Shown: piece by piece, positions 24,871 through 37,101 of the stretch
Layout of the letters: every line of letters starts with the position of its first letter
How positions within the stretch are numbered: position 1 is the first letter of the stretch
Assembly: GCA_037447605.1 (NCBI GenBank)
Contig: CM074815.1
Location: 1,675,384 to 1,739,383, forward strand
DNA: 64,000 nucleotides
Origin: Zygnema circumcarinatum
Taxonomy: Eukaryota; Streptophyta; Zygnematophyceae; Zygnematales; Zygnemataceae
Reading direction: 5' to 3'
Program-made: the position numbers and the translations under genes
The notes under the pieces: model-generated
The model's database searches: none
Seen by the model: only the letters and a program-made list of their open reading frames with translations
What the model was told of the DNA's origin: nothing

Positions 24871-26702
24871 GGCTTTGAAACCGCGCGCAAAGGCGAGGAC
24901 AGAACTCCCTCAACAAGAAAACCAATCTGTAAGATTATCCGCTTCCCTGCCTACAGACGACAGCGATCTGCAATAGCTCTACTCTACCAAGCACTCCCGC
25001 ATACATCTGCTGCTGCAGCCGCAGAGTTAGGTCTGTTCTTAGCAGGCTCCTGTTCAACACTCCCCTATCCCTTTCCCTCTGTCTCCCCCTATCCCTCCCT
25101 CCTCTCTCCCTCTCCCTCTCCCTCTCTCCGCCCCTCTTTCCCCATCGCCCTATCTCCGACGGAACGCCGAGGGAGAGAGATATCGGCCGTCCTGAAGGCG
25201 GTCGGTCCTGCGGGAGGGCAGAGCCGGGCGGGCCGACGGACGGACGCGGGGGAGGCGGATCCGGGGGCGGTACCCGGAAAATTCGGGTTTGGGGGGCGAC
25301 GGGGAGGGGGGGGGGAGGGGGGTCGGGTTCGAACTCCCAAAAAAAATTGCGCATACGGTACAAAATCCGGAATTTTGCCCGTTGAAAAATATCGCCCTTG
25401 CGAAAATCGGTCCCTCTTTATGGAAGGCGCCCAATATTCGATCGATCCCAAACCGGGCCGAAGGAAAATTTTGGGGCGGGCAGCCTGGCACCATGACGTC
25501 AACTCGTACGGCCTGCACCCGTCCGCCACGTGCGGAGCCGTACGGACAGACGGGAGCGGCTCCGCGCCTTGAAGGGCGCCATGTGCCAGCCAGAGGGCGC
25601 GCCGCCCGGCATCAATCCGCTCGTGCGGGGGAAGGGCCCAACGGATTTTGAAACTGGGACGGAACGGGGTTTTTGACACGTGTGAGGAACGGAGACGGAA
25701 CTCTCGTGCATGTGGCGGGGAAGTGGGAGGCGGAAGGATGGGTGGGAGGGCAGCAGGAGCAAGCAGCCATGGCGGCCCTCTGCGCGGGTGGTGTCTGTGC
25801 TGCTCCGCGAGCGGAGGCGGCATGGTTGGGGAGTGGGCAGAAGCTGCGTGGAGCTCCGCCAATCGATGGTCGGTGGCGACTGCGGAGGCGACAGCGCTGC
25901 GCTGTGGCGTCGTCTGGTGAGTCGATGATGCCTGCAGGTGTGATGTAGCAAGTGATCGGGGTGGTGATGCAGCTGATAATGCAAGATTTTTAGCTATCGA
26001 CATGGTTAGTGATGTGCTATGTGAGCGCGGAATGACGTATAAATTGCTGCAAATAAGTCAGCTACTAATGCTGCTGGCAATGCAGCGACGGTGGTGGTTG
26101 CAGCTAGTGCTAGAAGCACTGCATCAAGTGCTGGAGTCAGTGAGTAGTCAGTGACGCATTCAATGAGAAGCAAGTGATGATTGATACAGTCAGCATGTAG
26201 CAAGTGATGAAGAATTGCTGCAGCAAGCATTGGTTCCAATGGTGTAACGAGTGATACAGCTCGTAGTGCGTATTATGTGGCTAGCAGGGAGCTGGTGACT
26301 GCAGCTAGTGATCTAGCAGGTGATACAGTTACTTTTGGAGCTAGTGAATGGCATGCAGCTAGCAGCTAAAGCTGTCACCAGCAATGCAGTTAGTGATGCA
26401 GCAAGAATCGCACGAGGGATGCGACGACGCACCAAGAAATGCATGCCATGCAAACAATTCAGTGAGGGATTTCGATTCTGTCGCAGTCCATCAGCACCTC
26501 AGGAAACGGTTGAGTAATGAGCAGAGTGTTGCAAAGTTGCAGAAAGTGTTGCAACTTCAAAAATTGTGAGGATAGGTGTCCTCACTCAAGGAGCACTGTC
26601 TCGTTTGAAAGGACGACCTGGCCAAACTCACGAAGCTAGTAGTCTGGTGGTTCTGAATTGAACTGTGGGGCACCGAACTGTGGACCTTATGCAGCACCCG
26701 CC
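24871..26702. promoter_or_regulatory. Divergent region, myristoylated repeat protein / FN3K
   Basis: The proximal part (about 25000-25900) is very GC-rich, with C- and CT-rich leaders, GTACGG words near 25335, 25505 and 25539, and CCACGTGCGG near 25526. The distal part (25920-26420) is a degenerate low-complexity array. No coding frame in it is convincing. Confidence 0.4.
25920..26420. repeat. Degenerate array of GCAGCTAGTGAT / GCAAGTGATG words
   Basis: About 500 bp built from loosely repeated words such as GCAGCTAGTG, AGCAAGTGATG, GTGATACAG and CAGTCAGTG. It has no fixed period by eye and is distinct in composition from both flanks. Confidence 0.5.
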
Positions 26703-29700
26703 ATGGGAACGGACCCGATTCGAGAGTGGATGCTGACTGAAGGTGGAGCGACAAAAGTGTCGCGCATAAGTCCAGTGGGAGGAGGATGCATCAACGTGGC
26801 AAATCGCTATGACACTGACGCAGGCTCTTTCTTTGTAAAAACAAACAGGTATGCATTCTCTTTCTGTTTAGCTTGGAGCAGTCCAATAGTGAATGATATC
26901 TTCTATGTGCATCCGTAAGCAAGCTCGCAGGATGCTGGTTGTATGCATCGCCTCTGAACATCAAATCTTTCTGAAGCTGCTCTTCCTCAGATTTCCTGCA
27001 AATACTATTCAAATGATTTTGAACTCAATAGAAGACTGACTGTTCTGCTAGGCTTTCTCATCCTGCAGTCAGAAAAGTCAGAGTGCTCGAATGTTCCTTT
27101 AAGTAAATGCTTTCCTTGCAAAAAAGCTGCTTCCTCTTCAGTTACCAAACTCCTCTTGTGGCTTAGTTCTCTTGCAGAGATGTTGGGCCGGCTATGTTTG
27201 AGGCAGAAGCACGCGGATTGGAGGCAATGCACAACACACATACTGTGCGAGTACCCCGTCCTTTCAAGGTTGGTAAAGAACTGTGACATCAAAAGAAAAA
27301 TTTGATATCATTGTAGAACAAATTTATGGAAACGGATAAAGATTATAAACGAATGCTTATAGAAAGTAATCTTTATTAAAAGCTTCATCTTTGAAACCTT
27401 TCTGCTGATGTGGATACGGGTGAATCTTGTAAGCTTGGCAGTGCTTTCAGTGTCTGAATCGTCCGATACCTCCCTCTGGAAAACGAATAAGCTAGATTTG
27501 ATTCGCCTTGAAATATTCATGATGTTTTCGAACTTGATCTTGTCCCTTAGAAGCATTAACAACTGGAAATTCAAGCAATGTACCACCTTGTTTTGTGAAA
27601 ATTTTACCATCAAGTGGAGATCTGAATATCCTCGTCTATGCAGATCGGCGCGCTTCCAGGGAGAGGGTCGTTCATCATCATGGAGTACATTGAGTTCGGT
27701 AGTCTTAAAGGAGGCCAGGTGGACCTCACTTCACCCGCCTATATCCTCTTCATTAATTCACATAAAACCGAAATGAATTGCCATGGAAGTCCTAGTGAGA
27801 CAGGAATGTACATGGCGAGAAAGGAAAACCTCAAACCTCTTTTAGTTTCATCATGGCCATCAGGTCCTTGGAACAAGCATTCTCGATTGCTGTATTCTTC
27901 ATCTTGTCAGTATTCGCAGTTTTCCTCTCATTCTGAATTCTTGATGAGGCAAATGCTATCCATATTGAAAATCTCCCAAGACACCCTAAAGAGCTAGCCA
28001 TCGCTTTCTATGCCCTTAACTGTGATTGATCTGCTGCCTATTGACCTGCCAATGGAGGATTTCTTTATGGTGTGCAGTTGAGCTGAGAGAATTCTGTCAC
28101 TATCTGACCTCAAATCTATCAATTCATGTCTTCATCATCCCCATCATCCTCATCATGCTGCCAGCTGGCATGTCTGGGCAGGCAGTGTTGGGCCGGAGAC
28201 TGGCGGAGATGCATCTCGCAGGAGAGAGCAGCAAAGGGTTCGGTTTTGACCTTAACAATACAATTGGAAGGTACTCATTCAGACCTCACACGAACTTTCC
28301 TTTCGTCCTTTCCCACTTCAAAACATCTCCTTGCCTTCACAGCACAGCATGGCCTGCCATAATCTGACAAGTCAAAACAGCATTTAACTAAAGCACTTTT
28401 TTCTTTGTCGACAACCTTGTTTTGACTATTTTATATAGTGGAGCCATGGCAGCATGTGGAATTCAGGGGAATCATTTTTCTGTTCTTTTCCTTTATCTTT
28501 ACTATGGAGGAGTTTTGTGTTGATTTTTGCAGCACCCCACAGAAAAACCCTTGGACTGAGGACTGGGTGACATTCTTCAGAGATCACCGCTTGGGTTATC
28601 AGTTTGAGCTTGCTCAACAGCAGTACCTTGACAACGCTTTGTATGAGAAAGGTGAGGTTCCAAGGAAGGCCACCCCTTCTGGAATATGTGCACCCATGCA
28701 CTTTTTTTCGTAAAGTATGAGACTCACGTGTTATTGCTTCAAAGTGGAGGCTTTGATAGTGCCTAACAGAGACCCTCCTTTGCTTTGTGAATTGCACCAA
28801 GCTAGAAAATGTATGGAAAATACAGAGTGTTTAGAGCTCCGACCTTCCCTCCGTTGGACCTTTCGCTCCTCTTCAGCATTTTTGCAGTTCGAAGCTTAAC
28901 CCTGAAAAACCGGAGAACTGACATGGAGGCGTTATGGGGCAGGGCAGCGTCTAATGGCTCGCCTTGATGAGCTGCTTGGGGGCCTTGAAGTGAGGCCGTG
29001 CCTACTGCATGGCGATTTGTGGAGTGGAAATATAACAGCAGATAAGGAGGGAGCCCCCGTCATCCTCGATCCTGCAACCTACTGTGAGTGATGAACTTCT
29101 CAAGTGGTGTCAAGGAATCACAGAAATCCGATTGCCCTTCTCTAAGAATCAGAGGGCAGTAGGGACTGGTCATTGTTTCTATTTCTATCGTATATCTTAT
29201 CATTTCTTATCAGAAAGGCTATGGTCGTGGGTCACTAGAGCAAAATTTACGGGAATCTCTTTAAAAATTGGCTTCAGCTGAGTGCTTTTTAGGCAATGTT
29301 TGCATGTGGGTGTGCTGCAGATGGGCACCACGAGGCGGAGTTTGGCATGTCATGGTGTGCAGGGTTTGGCCCCTCCTTCTACAACGCCTACTTTGAGGTA
29401 GGATCTTGATATTCATATCCCGATTATCACTTGGGGGCCGAACTGAACGTTTACTGCATAGTTCCTAATGATGATTCTTTGGTTTGTCGACCAAATAATT
29501 CAACTTCTAATTTCACGCTTCAATTTTGACATGTCATGTTTGGGACTTTATTTTATGTCACTGTATAATTAATAGCATACACATGTGTATAGCTAATAAT
29601 GTCTGAATGTACACGCGATGCAGGTGATTCCCAAGAAGGCGGGTTTTGAGGAGAGAGCGGAGCTGTACAAGCTGTACCACTACTTGAACCACTACAATCT

Positions 29701-29755
29701 CTTTGGGTCGGGTTACCGCTCCTCCTGCACCTCCATCATAGACCGCTTCATCTGA
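26703..29755 (+). CDS. Fructosamine-3-kinase / protein-ribulosamine 3-kinase
   Basis: It phosphorylates ketosamines on glycated proteins so that they decompose (deglycation repair). Eight exons, 26703-26848, 27178-27268, 27644-27718, 28182-28270, 28533-28651, 28943-29083, 29321-29397 and 29624-29755, join in phase to exactly 289 residues, the normal family length. ATG 26703 has a strong context. Visible motifs: P-loop with conserved cysteine GGGCIN (Cys29), the ATP lysine in FFVKTNR, IIMEYIEFG hinge, NNTIGSTPQ, catalytic loop LLHGDLWSGN, metal-binding ILDPA, and the C-terminal YHYLNHYNLFGSGY block. The P-loop cysteine is the residue reported to act as a redox switch in plant and animal FN3Ks. 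Plant homologues can be plastidic, but no transit peptide is seen here, so the product is probably cytosolic or an upstream exon was missed. Confidence 0.95.
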
Positions 29756-30593
29756 CTCTGCCAATTTTTAGGCTTTCAGAGTTTCTGAGGTTTTAGGTCT
29801 TTGAAAGAGCTTGCAGGATCCAGAACTTTTTGAGTTCTTTTTTTAGGGTCTTGAACCTTTCAACAGTACTATCCGCCATTCGATTTTTGTGTTATGGGTT
29901 CTTGAAAGTGCGTAGCCATATCGGTATGCAGTTATGATGTACACGCGAGAATCACAGTTTTCCAACCTTCCGTAAGGCAGATGTGAATTGATGAGTTGGA
30001 AAATGTCAAAAAATGTACTTAGCTTTGTCATAAATGTACTGGAGCCATCGATCGAGTTGCTTCAGAAAGTCAAATTACTGATTTTCAATGTGGATGTGGA
30101 TTCTGTTCACTAGTTGAATTCTGTTCACGAAGCCTTTCCAACCACACAGTTGTAACACAAAACATTTACAACAAGACAAGAAGTAATGCCGCCCTTCCTG
30201 ACATACAAAAAACGATTGTTGTCCTTTTGGCATTAACAAAACAATCCCTGGACATCTCTGCAGTAAAAAGCCACAACAGTCTAAACCACAATACAGCCCT
30301 TCTCCCACCTAATCTCTCTCCCCTCTCCTGATCAAAGATAAAATGTTTCGACCACCATCGTCTGAACTAAGCCAGCATCACAAAAACAAGTTTTCATCAA
30401 TCCAGAGCAAAGGACGACCTCTCACCCTCAGCAGCAGCAACAACTGGTTAACAGGAGTCTAGTCACGGTCAAGACCGGCACCGAACTTCTAGTGTACGCA
30501 GCCTCTTCGCTGCAGACAACCACCCACCCGTCCAACCATCCCAACTTCACTCCCGCTGTCTCGCACCTTCCGCAGCCGCGTCATTGAAAACCA
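29756..30593. other. 3' regions of convergent FN3K and RBM39 genes
   Basis: AT-richer sequence after the FN3K stop and after the RBM39 stop on the opposite strand. No gene, RNA or repeat was recognised; taken as two 3' UTRs. Confidence 0.4.
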
Positions 30594-33500
30594 TTAGCTC
30601 TCCGGGAACTTCGTCTTGTATGCCTCGGGCGTCTGATAGGCACGACAGATCAAGCCAACCAAAGAGAAGTCTTAGAAACGGCAGAAACATATTGATTGCG
30701 TCCCGCTCCAATGCACCAGGGACTCACCTGCTCACTCACTTCCTCTCTCCCTCCCTCTTCCCTCCTTCCCCCTGTCTCCCTCACCCTGTCTGCACTCTTC
30801 TCCTTCCATGCTTATGGACAGCAGGCTTGCAAGTGTACAGGAGGGAATTATGACGACCTGATCCCTCCACATGCTGAGGAAAGGAGGGGCAGGCAACAAA
30901 CCATGTAGGTGGCACTGATGGTTTTTCCCGCAAACCAGCGTCCATGCAGCGCCCGCTGAGCTGTCTGAGCTGATGTAACGGTGTCAAACTTCACATACAC
31001 ATGGCCCGCGCTCTTCCTGCATCACCAAAACAGCAGCCATAGAGGAAGAATTAGGTTCAGCAACAGGGTGCTTGCAGGAGTTCTCAGTTAACACAACTCC
31101 GGGTCAGGTCACAGGAACAATCGATGACCTGTTCTCCAAAAGTGTTGAACTTACGGAGCCCCACAAAGACGTCGCTTAAGGTTTGATCTACAGGCTAAAT
31201 CGAAGCAGTGTGATCCCCCGTACTAGAAGCCACCGAATTTCAGACATCTATAGGCTAAGTGCATTGAAGGCGTGCGATTGCCTTTCTGTGCCTTTCTGTT
31301 CTCAGAAGGCGAAACACGCGGAGAAGTGAGGACAATCAGCTCATACCCCACATCTCACCTTCTGACCGCCTCTCAATTGCTCTAAACACATGCATACCCG
31401 AAAGTGAAAGGCCTCCACTTCTCCAGCAAAGCAGAGAATAATCCTGCATTTGTGTCTGACAAAAACCTGCAATCAAAGCCCTACAAGCAGCATTCTGAAC
31501 AGACAAGGTCTCATCCCCCAAAGCCGCTACATGCCACCGAGCCCAACCCAGCCTTGGCTGGCCCGAGTTGAGGCAAAGTTGCAGGGGCGAATTCCTGCTG
31601 GCGAGGCCGGCTTGCATTTGTTCGTCAGCTAAACACCCAGGTCCTGAAATAACCCAATCATGACTTGCCATCAGCGCAAACCTCCGAGTGGGCAGTCAGG
31701 GGTCTCATCCCTGTCAGACTCTCATTCTCGCCGAGAATGTTTGATCACTAATCGGACTCATTTCCGAGTCTACGAAGGTAAGGTGCGACAATTAAGCCAC
31801 CTACATAGAGGCCACTGTAGATTTTACACCAAAAGGGTGATTGCCAAGCTTCACTACACTGGATAATGCTTCTGTGTTGTGTAGTGCATCTAGGCCACCA
31901 GTAGGTGCGATCCCAAGTCAGTTCCTTCAGAAAAGGGAAAAGGGTCTTCAGGGTGAGACCCCTGAAGCAGGGACTAATTGATTTTATCGAACAGCGTGGA
32001 CCCAGTTTACAGACTATATGACAACCTTCACACGAACCACCTCCATCTCCCCATTCTCTGCCAAACGGCAGAGGCAAGCCAACGTACCCATCCACGAATA
32101 TGTGTTTCACCGCTCCAAACTTGCTGCACTCGTCTTGCACATCTTCCTTAATGTCGAGCTCAAAGTCAGGTCCTTTCTGCAAACGATAAACGAAAAGTCC
32201 AGCCCTTCAAACATTGTTAGAACATACAAGCCATAATAAAGCGATTTGAGAACATGTATCTAGACGACCTCACAAATCCGCCAAGTATTACATCAAAATC
32301 AGCATTTAATTCTCACTGAGGCTGGTATCCCCAGCAAAGGAGAAAACGTCAGGACTCAGAACGACGCAGGCAGGCAAACCCCGCCTTGTACAGAAACTTC
32401 CATCAGACACTCATCGATTGGCCATTGATGCTCACCTCTGATTCCTCATCGAACATGTTCTTCAGCAACAAACACTCGCTAGGAGTGCCCACCACTTCCC
32501 CGGGCACCAATCCAACTGCACCCGGAGATGTGCCTGCCATTCCCCCCGGCATCCCCATCCCCGGAAGCCCCAACATGGGGAGTCCGGGAATACCTGGGAA
32601 TGTCGGCATGCCTGGTCGCAGCATGTTTGACAGACCCTGAAGGCCGGCAAGGCCGGGCATTAACATGCCAAGGTTCGGGGTGGGAAGGCCGGTAGGATTC
32701 ATAGATGCAGAGACTGTTGAGCTCGCTCCAACACTGCAGAAACCACCAGGGATTGGCTCAGCTATAGGGGAAAGAGTCTCTGAAAGAGTCTTTGAATCTG
32801 ATACGTCTCCCTGTTGCAAATGGATCACCAATAACAACTTCCAATGAAGGGACTTGGGGGGTATTCTAAGGTCCTCGACATGGAAAACAATAGGGAGGTC
32901 TCAATTCTTGCGGCCTGAAAGTAAAGGTCATTATGGAGGCAAACCTGCTTGTCCCGCTGCGATCCAGCTTCTGCATGAGCTCTGCTCGTGATCGCGCATT
33001 TAGTGACTGCAGAAGCAACAAAGGAGGTTGGTTAGATGGCAGACCAGGCTTATGGAATTATGGGACAACTGAAACGTAGATTCGCGGCAACGGGACAAGA
33101 AAGCTTTAAGTGCATGGGACTTACTAAACCGCCACCTTCATCATCATCCAGCTCCCCCGGATTCACTGGAGGTCCCATGTCTGGTAAGATCATTTGTTCT
33201 GAGACTGCTGACACCTGCATTCAAACAGAAAGTCGGTACACACTTTTAACAACAAAGAAAACACCAACAGCTTCCAAGATCCGCTTCAAAGCATGCAATA
33301 TCACAATGTCTACCACTTTGTCAGCATCTGAAAATAGGTCAAGCATAATGACTATTCAACTGTGCCAAATTGCAGTAAATCGACATACGGCGTCCATTCG
33401 ACTACAGTTCTAATCACAACAGAGTTCGTTTCACTTATCCAACGTGAGCAGAAATACACTGCTGAGACTTTTGCCACCTAGAAATCTTCACCTAATTAAC

Positions 33501-36021
33501 ACCTAGAAATCTTCACCTAATACAAGCATCAACTGCACAAGGAGGTCGAGAAGGAATTCATACCTTAATGGGTCGACCAGCGAGTTCCAACCCATTCAAA
33601 TTTTGCTGAGCTGCCCGTGCATCCTCCAAACGGGCATACTGCCATGACACCACACCATCCATCCAGCATTTATTCAGCCCACCACCGCAAAATCTTCATT
33701 TGAAAAACAATACTGAGAAACAAAGGCATTGCCATTTCATTGGTGCAGAGGAGTTAAACCGATACACCATAGGTTGATCCCACCGAGTCCTCTCCCAGTC
33801 ATATGTGTAGCCTTTGCATTAATGCGATCGAATTTTAATTTACTTCAGGGCATCTTGCAATTGGAAAAGTCAGGGCAGAACGAATCACAAAGGATGAGCA
33901 CAGACCAAGACCAAGAAAAGCACACAACTAACCTGAACAAATCCAAAACCCTTGCATTGGTTTGTGTCCGGATCCACTGGTAACTGGACGAGTTCCACTG
34001 GGCCAAACGGTTCAAATACCTGGAAACAGTAAAGTAACAGAATAAAGCAAAAAACATAAGTTCAACAGTCACGCTTCACAATATTTAGTAATGGATATTG
34101 ATTAACACATGAAAAACAAAGCATTCCCCAGCCAACATTCCTGAGCTCACCTGTCGCAACTCTGTTTCATTCATGTTGAAGTGAAGGTTGCCAACATATA
34201 GCCGCCTAGCACCTCCAGAGTAGGGCCCAATGTACAGGCCAGGTGTGCCCAAACCCGGCATACCCGCCATCCCCGCCATCATGGGCAAAGGAGTGGACTG
34301 AACAAGGTTCTTCTCCGCTTCGGAAGGTTTCACCATCACCGGTTGACCTAGCAGGAGCTGTCCTGAAAGTGCGATGGCCATCGGAACCGACATCACATCG
34401 TAAAATTCGATGTACCTGGTCCAAAAACCAGGGAGAAAACCTGCTGAGTCGTCTACGGCATATAAAAAACATCAACATGAGAGGAAAAACAAGGAAAAAA
34501 AACAGGTCTTGTTTGAAATGTACAGTTTCAAAAACACTACAGTTCAGCAGAGAACGAACTCTGCGTGCAAGATAATGCTAGTGGCAGTGCTCGAGCAAAA
34601 AACCCTTTTAGTGCCCTAAAAACCACCAATCCCGAAGCACATGAACTTACCCGACTCCTTTAGACCGCCGCGAGTTCCTGTCCATGATGAGCCGTACGTC
34701 CCGGACCTGTCCCCCATCCATCCCCAAAGACAGCAGGTTAAGAATGGCATCAATTATCCGCCTCCAATTGACAACCCCTAGTGTGTAGAAACCCACAGGA
34801 AAACCAAGCTACGACTACGGTGTGTTCCCTGGAGTTCTTTTTCCAGTCTGTCACCAACCAAAGGCGGAAACGCACCTTCGGTGCAAATACCTCTGGCGAC
34901 CACCCAGGGCACTCCACGACTTGTAACCTATTCAAGAGTCACCAGCTCCATCAATCAGTGGACTAGGGGCACAGCTGTAGTGAGACAAATACCAGTACCT
35001 TCCCTCTAACGTAGGACTTATCCCCCTTCGTGTAACTTCACACACAACCCTACGAGCAGACAGACCGGCGTCTGACACCGTAGGATAGACTGACAGTCAG
35101 CTATCCACACCTTCCCAGCTCTGCTGAAGAATTCGTAAACGTCCCGTTCGTCCGCCTTCAAGTTAATCTGCAAAAAAATAGCCCAGAAATGGCAAGATCA
35201 GCCTCTAATTTCTCCTTTGCAGATATGTAGCCTGGTAAAAAGGGCAACATGTATACAGGCGAGCAGAGAATACAGCTTTAGATGCTCACTGTTCGAACAT
35301 AACCAAGGGATAGCTACAGAAAGATCGCAGCTGGTCAGATTAGGTCAGAGCGCAACACACCTGGTAAGCGAAAACAGTCCGTTGATCACGTTCTGGGTCA
35401 GCCTCTGGCTCCGCGGGCGGCTCCTTCTCCTTCTCCTTTTCTTTCTCCTTCTCCCTATCGCGCCTTTCATGCGAGTGCCTGCACGCCATTCAAAATATCA
35501 AGCAATGATCGGTACACACAACATTATTCCATTTGCAAAGCGGCTCTTCATGCCATAGGGCGACTACAATCAAGTATAAGTCGTCACCTTCGATCTTTAT
35601 CTCGATTTCGGTCGCGGTCATGCTCTCGGTCCTTATCTCTACCTCTGTCTTTCTCTCCATCTCTATCCCGATCCTTCCGGTCACGTCCTTTATCCTTATC
35701 CCGGTCTCGCTCCCTCTCTTTCTCCCGCTCTCTCTCCCTCTCTCTCTCCCTATCCTTATCCCTCTCCCTGTCTCGGTCCCTGTCTCGCCCTCTGTCCCGG
35801 TCCCTATCCCGGTCCCGATCCCGATCCCGCTCATCCCTCCGCGAGCGGTGCTCCTCCTCCGGCCGGCTGCGCTTGCTCCGGTACTCCTGCTCCTCCTCGT
35901 TGCGCCGCTTGGAGCTCCTGTGGCCGTCGTCTCCCTTCGCACCTTCTCCATTAGCGTCGAGTGCGCCGTCCGGCTTCTCCACCGTCTTTTCCAAGTAGTC
36001 GTACTCGTCAAAGTCCCCCAT
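30594..36021 (-). CDS. RBM39 / CC1-like (CAPER) splicing factor
   Basis: A nuclear pre-mRNA splicing factor related to U2AF65. Minus-strand exons: 36021-35588, 35478-35361, 35167-35111, 34706-34651, 34415-34151, 34019-33933, 33638-33564, 33214-33125, 33006-32945, 32865-32436 (acceptor uncertain), 32176-32088, 31016-30902 and 30632-30594, giving about 638 residues. In order: acidic start, long RD/RE/RS-like region with strict RDRDRD repeats, RRM1 from ~178 (TVFAYQINLK, RSKGVGYIEF), RRM2 from ~293 (LYVGNLHF, KGFGFVQ), LNARSRAELMQKLDRSG, a Met/Gly/Pro-rich linker, and a C-terminal U2AF-homology motif (LKNMFDEESE, VKHIFVDG, HVYVKF, LHGRWFAGKTISATYM). The acceptor at 32865 is the one that keeps frame; the better-looking one at 32810 does not, so this junction needs cDNA. 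Confidence 0.9.
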
Positions 36022-37101
36022 GGCTCCCCCTCGCAGCCTCTCTCTCTCTCTCCCTCACTATCGCTCTCTTTCCCTCGCCCTCCCGCTCCCCCTCCCGCCC
36101 GGCCTCCTGCAGCCGCCGCGAGTCGCGCCTGGCGGCCTTCGGGGGGGTTCAGGCCCTTCAGGGCAGCCATGGCAGCCCGCCGTACACATTGGTACTGTAC
36201 GAAAATTCCGACTAGACTGGAACTGGAACTGGGAACTGGAACTGGATTTGCCACGGGACTGGAACTGGAAATAGGGCCGGAACTGGAACTGCAACTGACA
36301 CTGGAGTGAGACTAAAACTGGAACTGGTAAATATTCTACATGTGAAACTTGATTTTTCAGAAAATCCAGTCTGACATACTGTACGGACAACTCAAGGGAA
36401 TAATGTACTGTACTGTAGTTGACCAGTCGCGGGCAGGAATCGAGGTGGACCCTCGCAGAGGGTTGATCTCGGTGGATCCTCCTCCCCCAGTTGATCCGTT
36501 TGCTGTGCTGGAGGAGATGGATGCCAGCCCTTGCCGACAGGTCTGCCCCCCTCCCTTCCTCCCTTCTCTCCGCCGATCTTTGCCGGAGCTGCCATGGCCA
36601 CGTGCTCATCTGCTCACTGGCCCACACCGTCTCACGGAGATTATCTCCATTTACATGCGCAATCGCGGTCTTGTTGAATGGGCTCAAGCCGTTTTTAGTT
36701 TTCAGTGCTCTCTGTGGCTGGCTTGCGGCCTGTTTCGAAGCTTCAAGAAGATTGATTGTGGTGTCAGACCGACTATTGCAGTGGGAGTCTTTTTTCTTCG
36801 AAACGTTAGAATCAGGCTCTTTTTTTGGAAAATCGATTTTCAAGAGCCTGGTCCATGTCCGGACTTACCTATCTTGAGAGCGTGAAATCGGTTCGCACAA
36901 GCCAAGAATTGGAGAAGGGCCGAAGTTTGGAATCTGAAACATTTTAGTTTGAATAGGGCGAATTCTCCTTGTGTTAGGTCAAATGTGGCGGGTGGAAGCG
37001 CCTAGTAGCGCGATAGTAGGTTAACTGCCCGCCGCGCTTGTTAACTGGCAGTTGGTAGACTCGCCTGGATTCATATTCTGCATTACTCTGTCATCAGAAT
37101 T
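36022..37101. promoter_or_regulatory. Divergent region, RBM39 / TON1
   Basis: Contains GTAC-core words (GTACTGTAC near 36192, CTGTACGGAC near 36379, GTACTGTACTGTA near 36404) and a GGAACT repeat cluster. An open frame starts at ATG 36403 (MYCTVVDQ...), reaches a GT at 36541 and, if read on, a stop at 36885. It cannot be spliced in frame to TON1 and is treated as leader or uORF. Confidence 0.45.
36216..36330. repeat. GGAACT hexanucleotide repeats
   Basis: About ten degenerate copies of (CT)GGAACT within 115 bp of the RBM39/TON1 divergent region. The reverse complement recurs at about 6629-6700. Confidence 0.7.

Noticed and set aside
23984-24976. 330-codon plus-strand ORF
   Set aside because: It is antisense to the myristoylated repeat protein. 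The minus-strand frame has a clear start, modular repeats and biased composition; the plus frame is a Ser/Ala/Pro-rich shadow.
32800-32820. Acceptor at 32810 for the RBM39 linker exon
   Set aside because: It looks better by consensus but breaks the reading frame with the preceding exon; the acceptor at 32865 keeps it.
36349-36885. Open frame beginning MYCTVVDQ before TON1
   Set aside because: It cannot be joined in frame to any TON1 exon, and its product resembles no family. Most likely leader or uORF.
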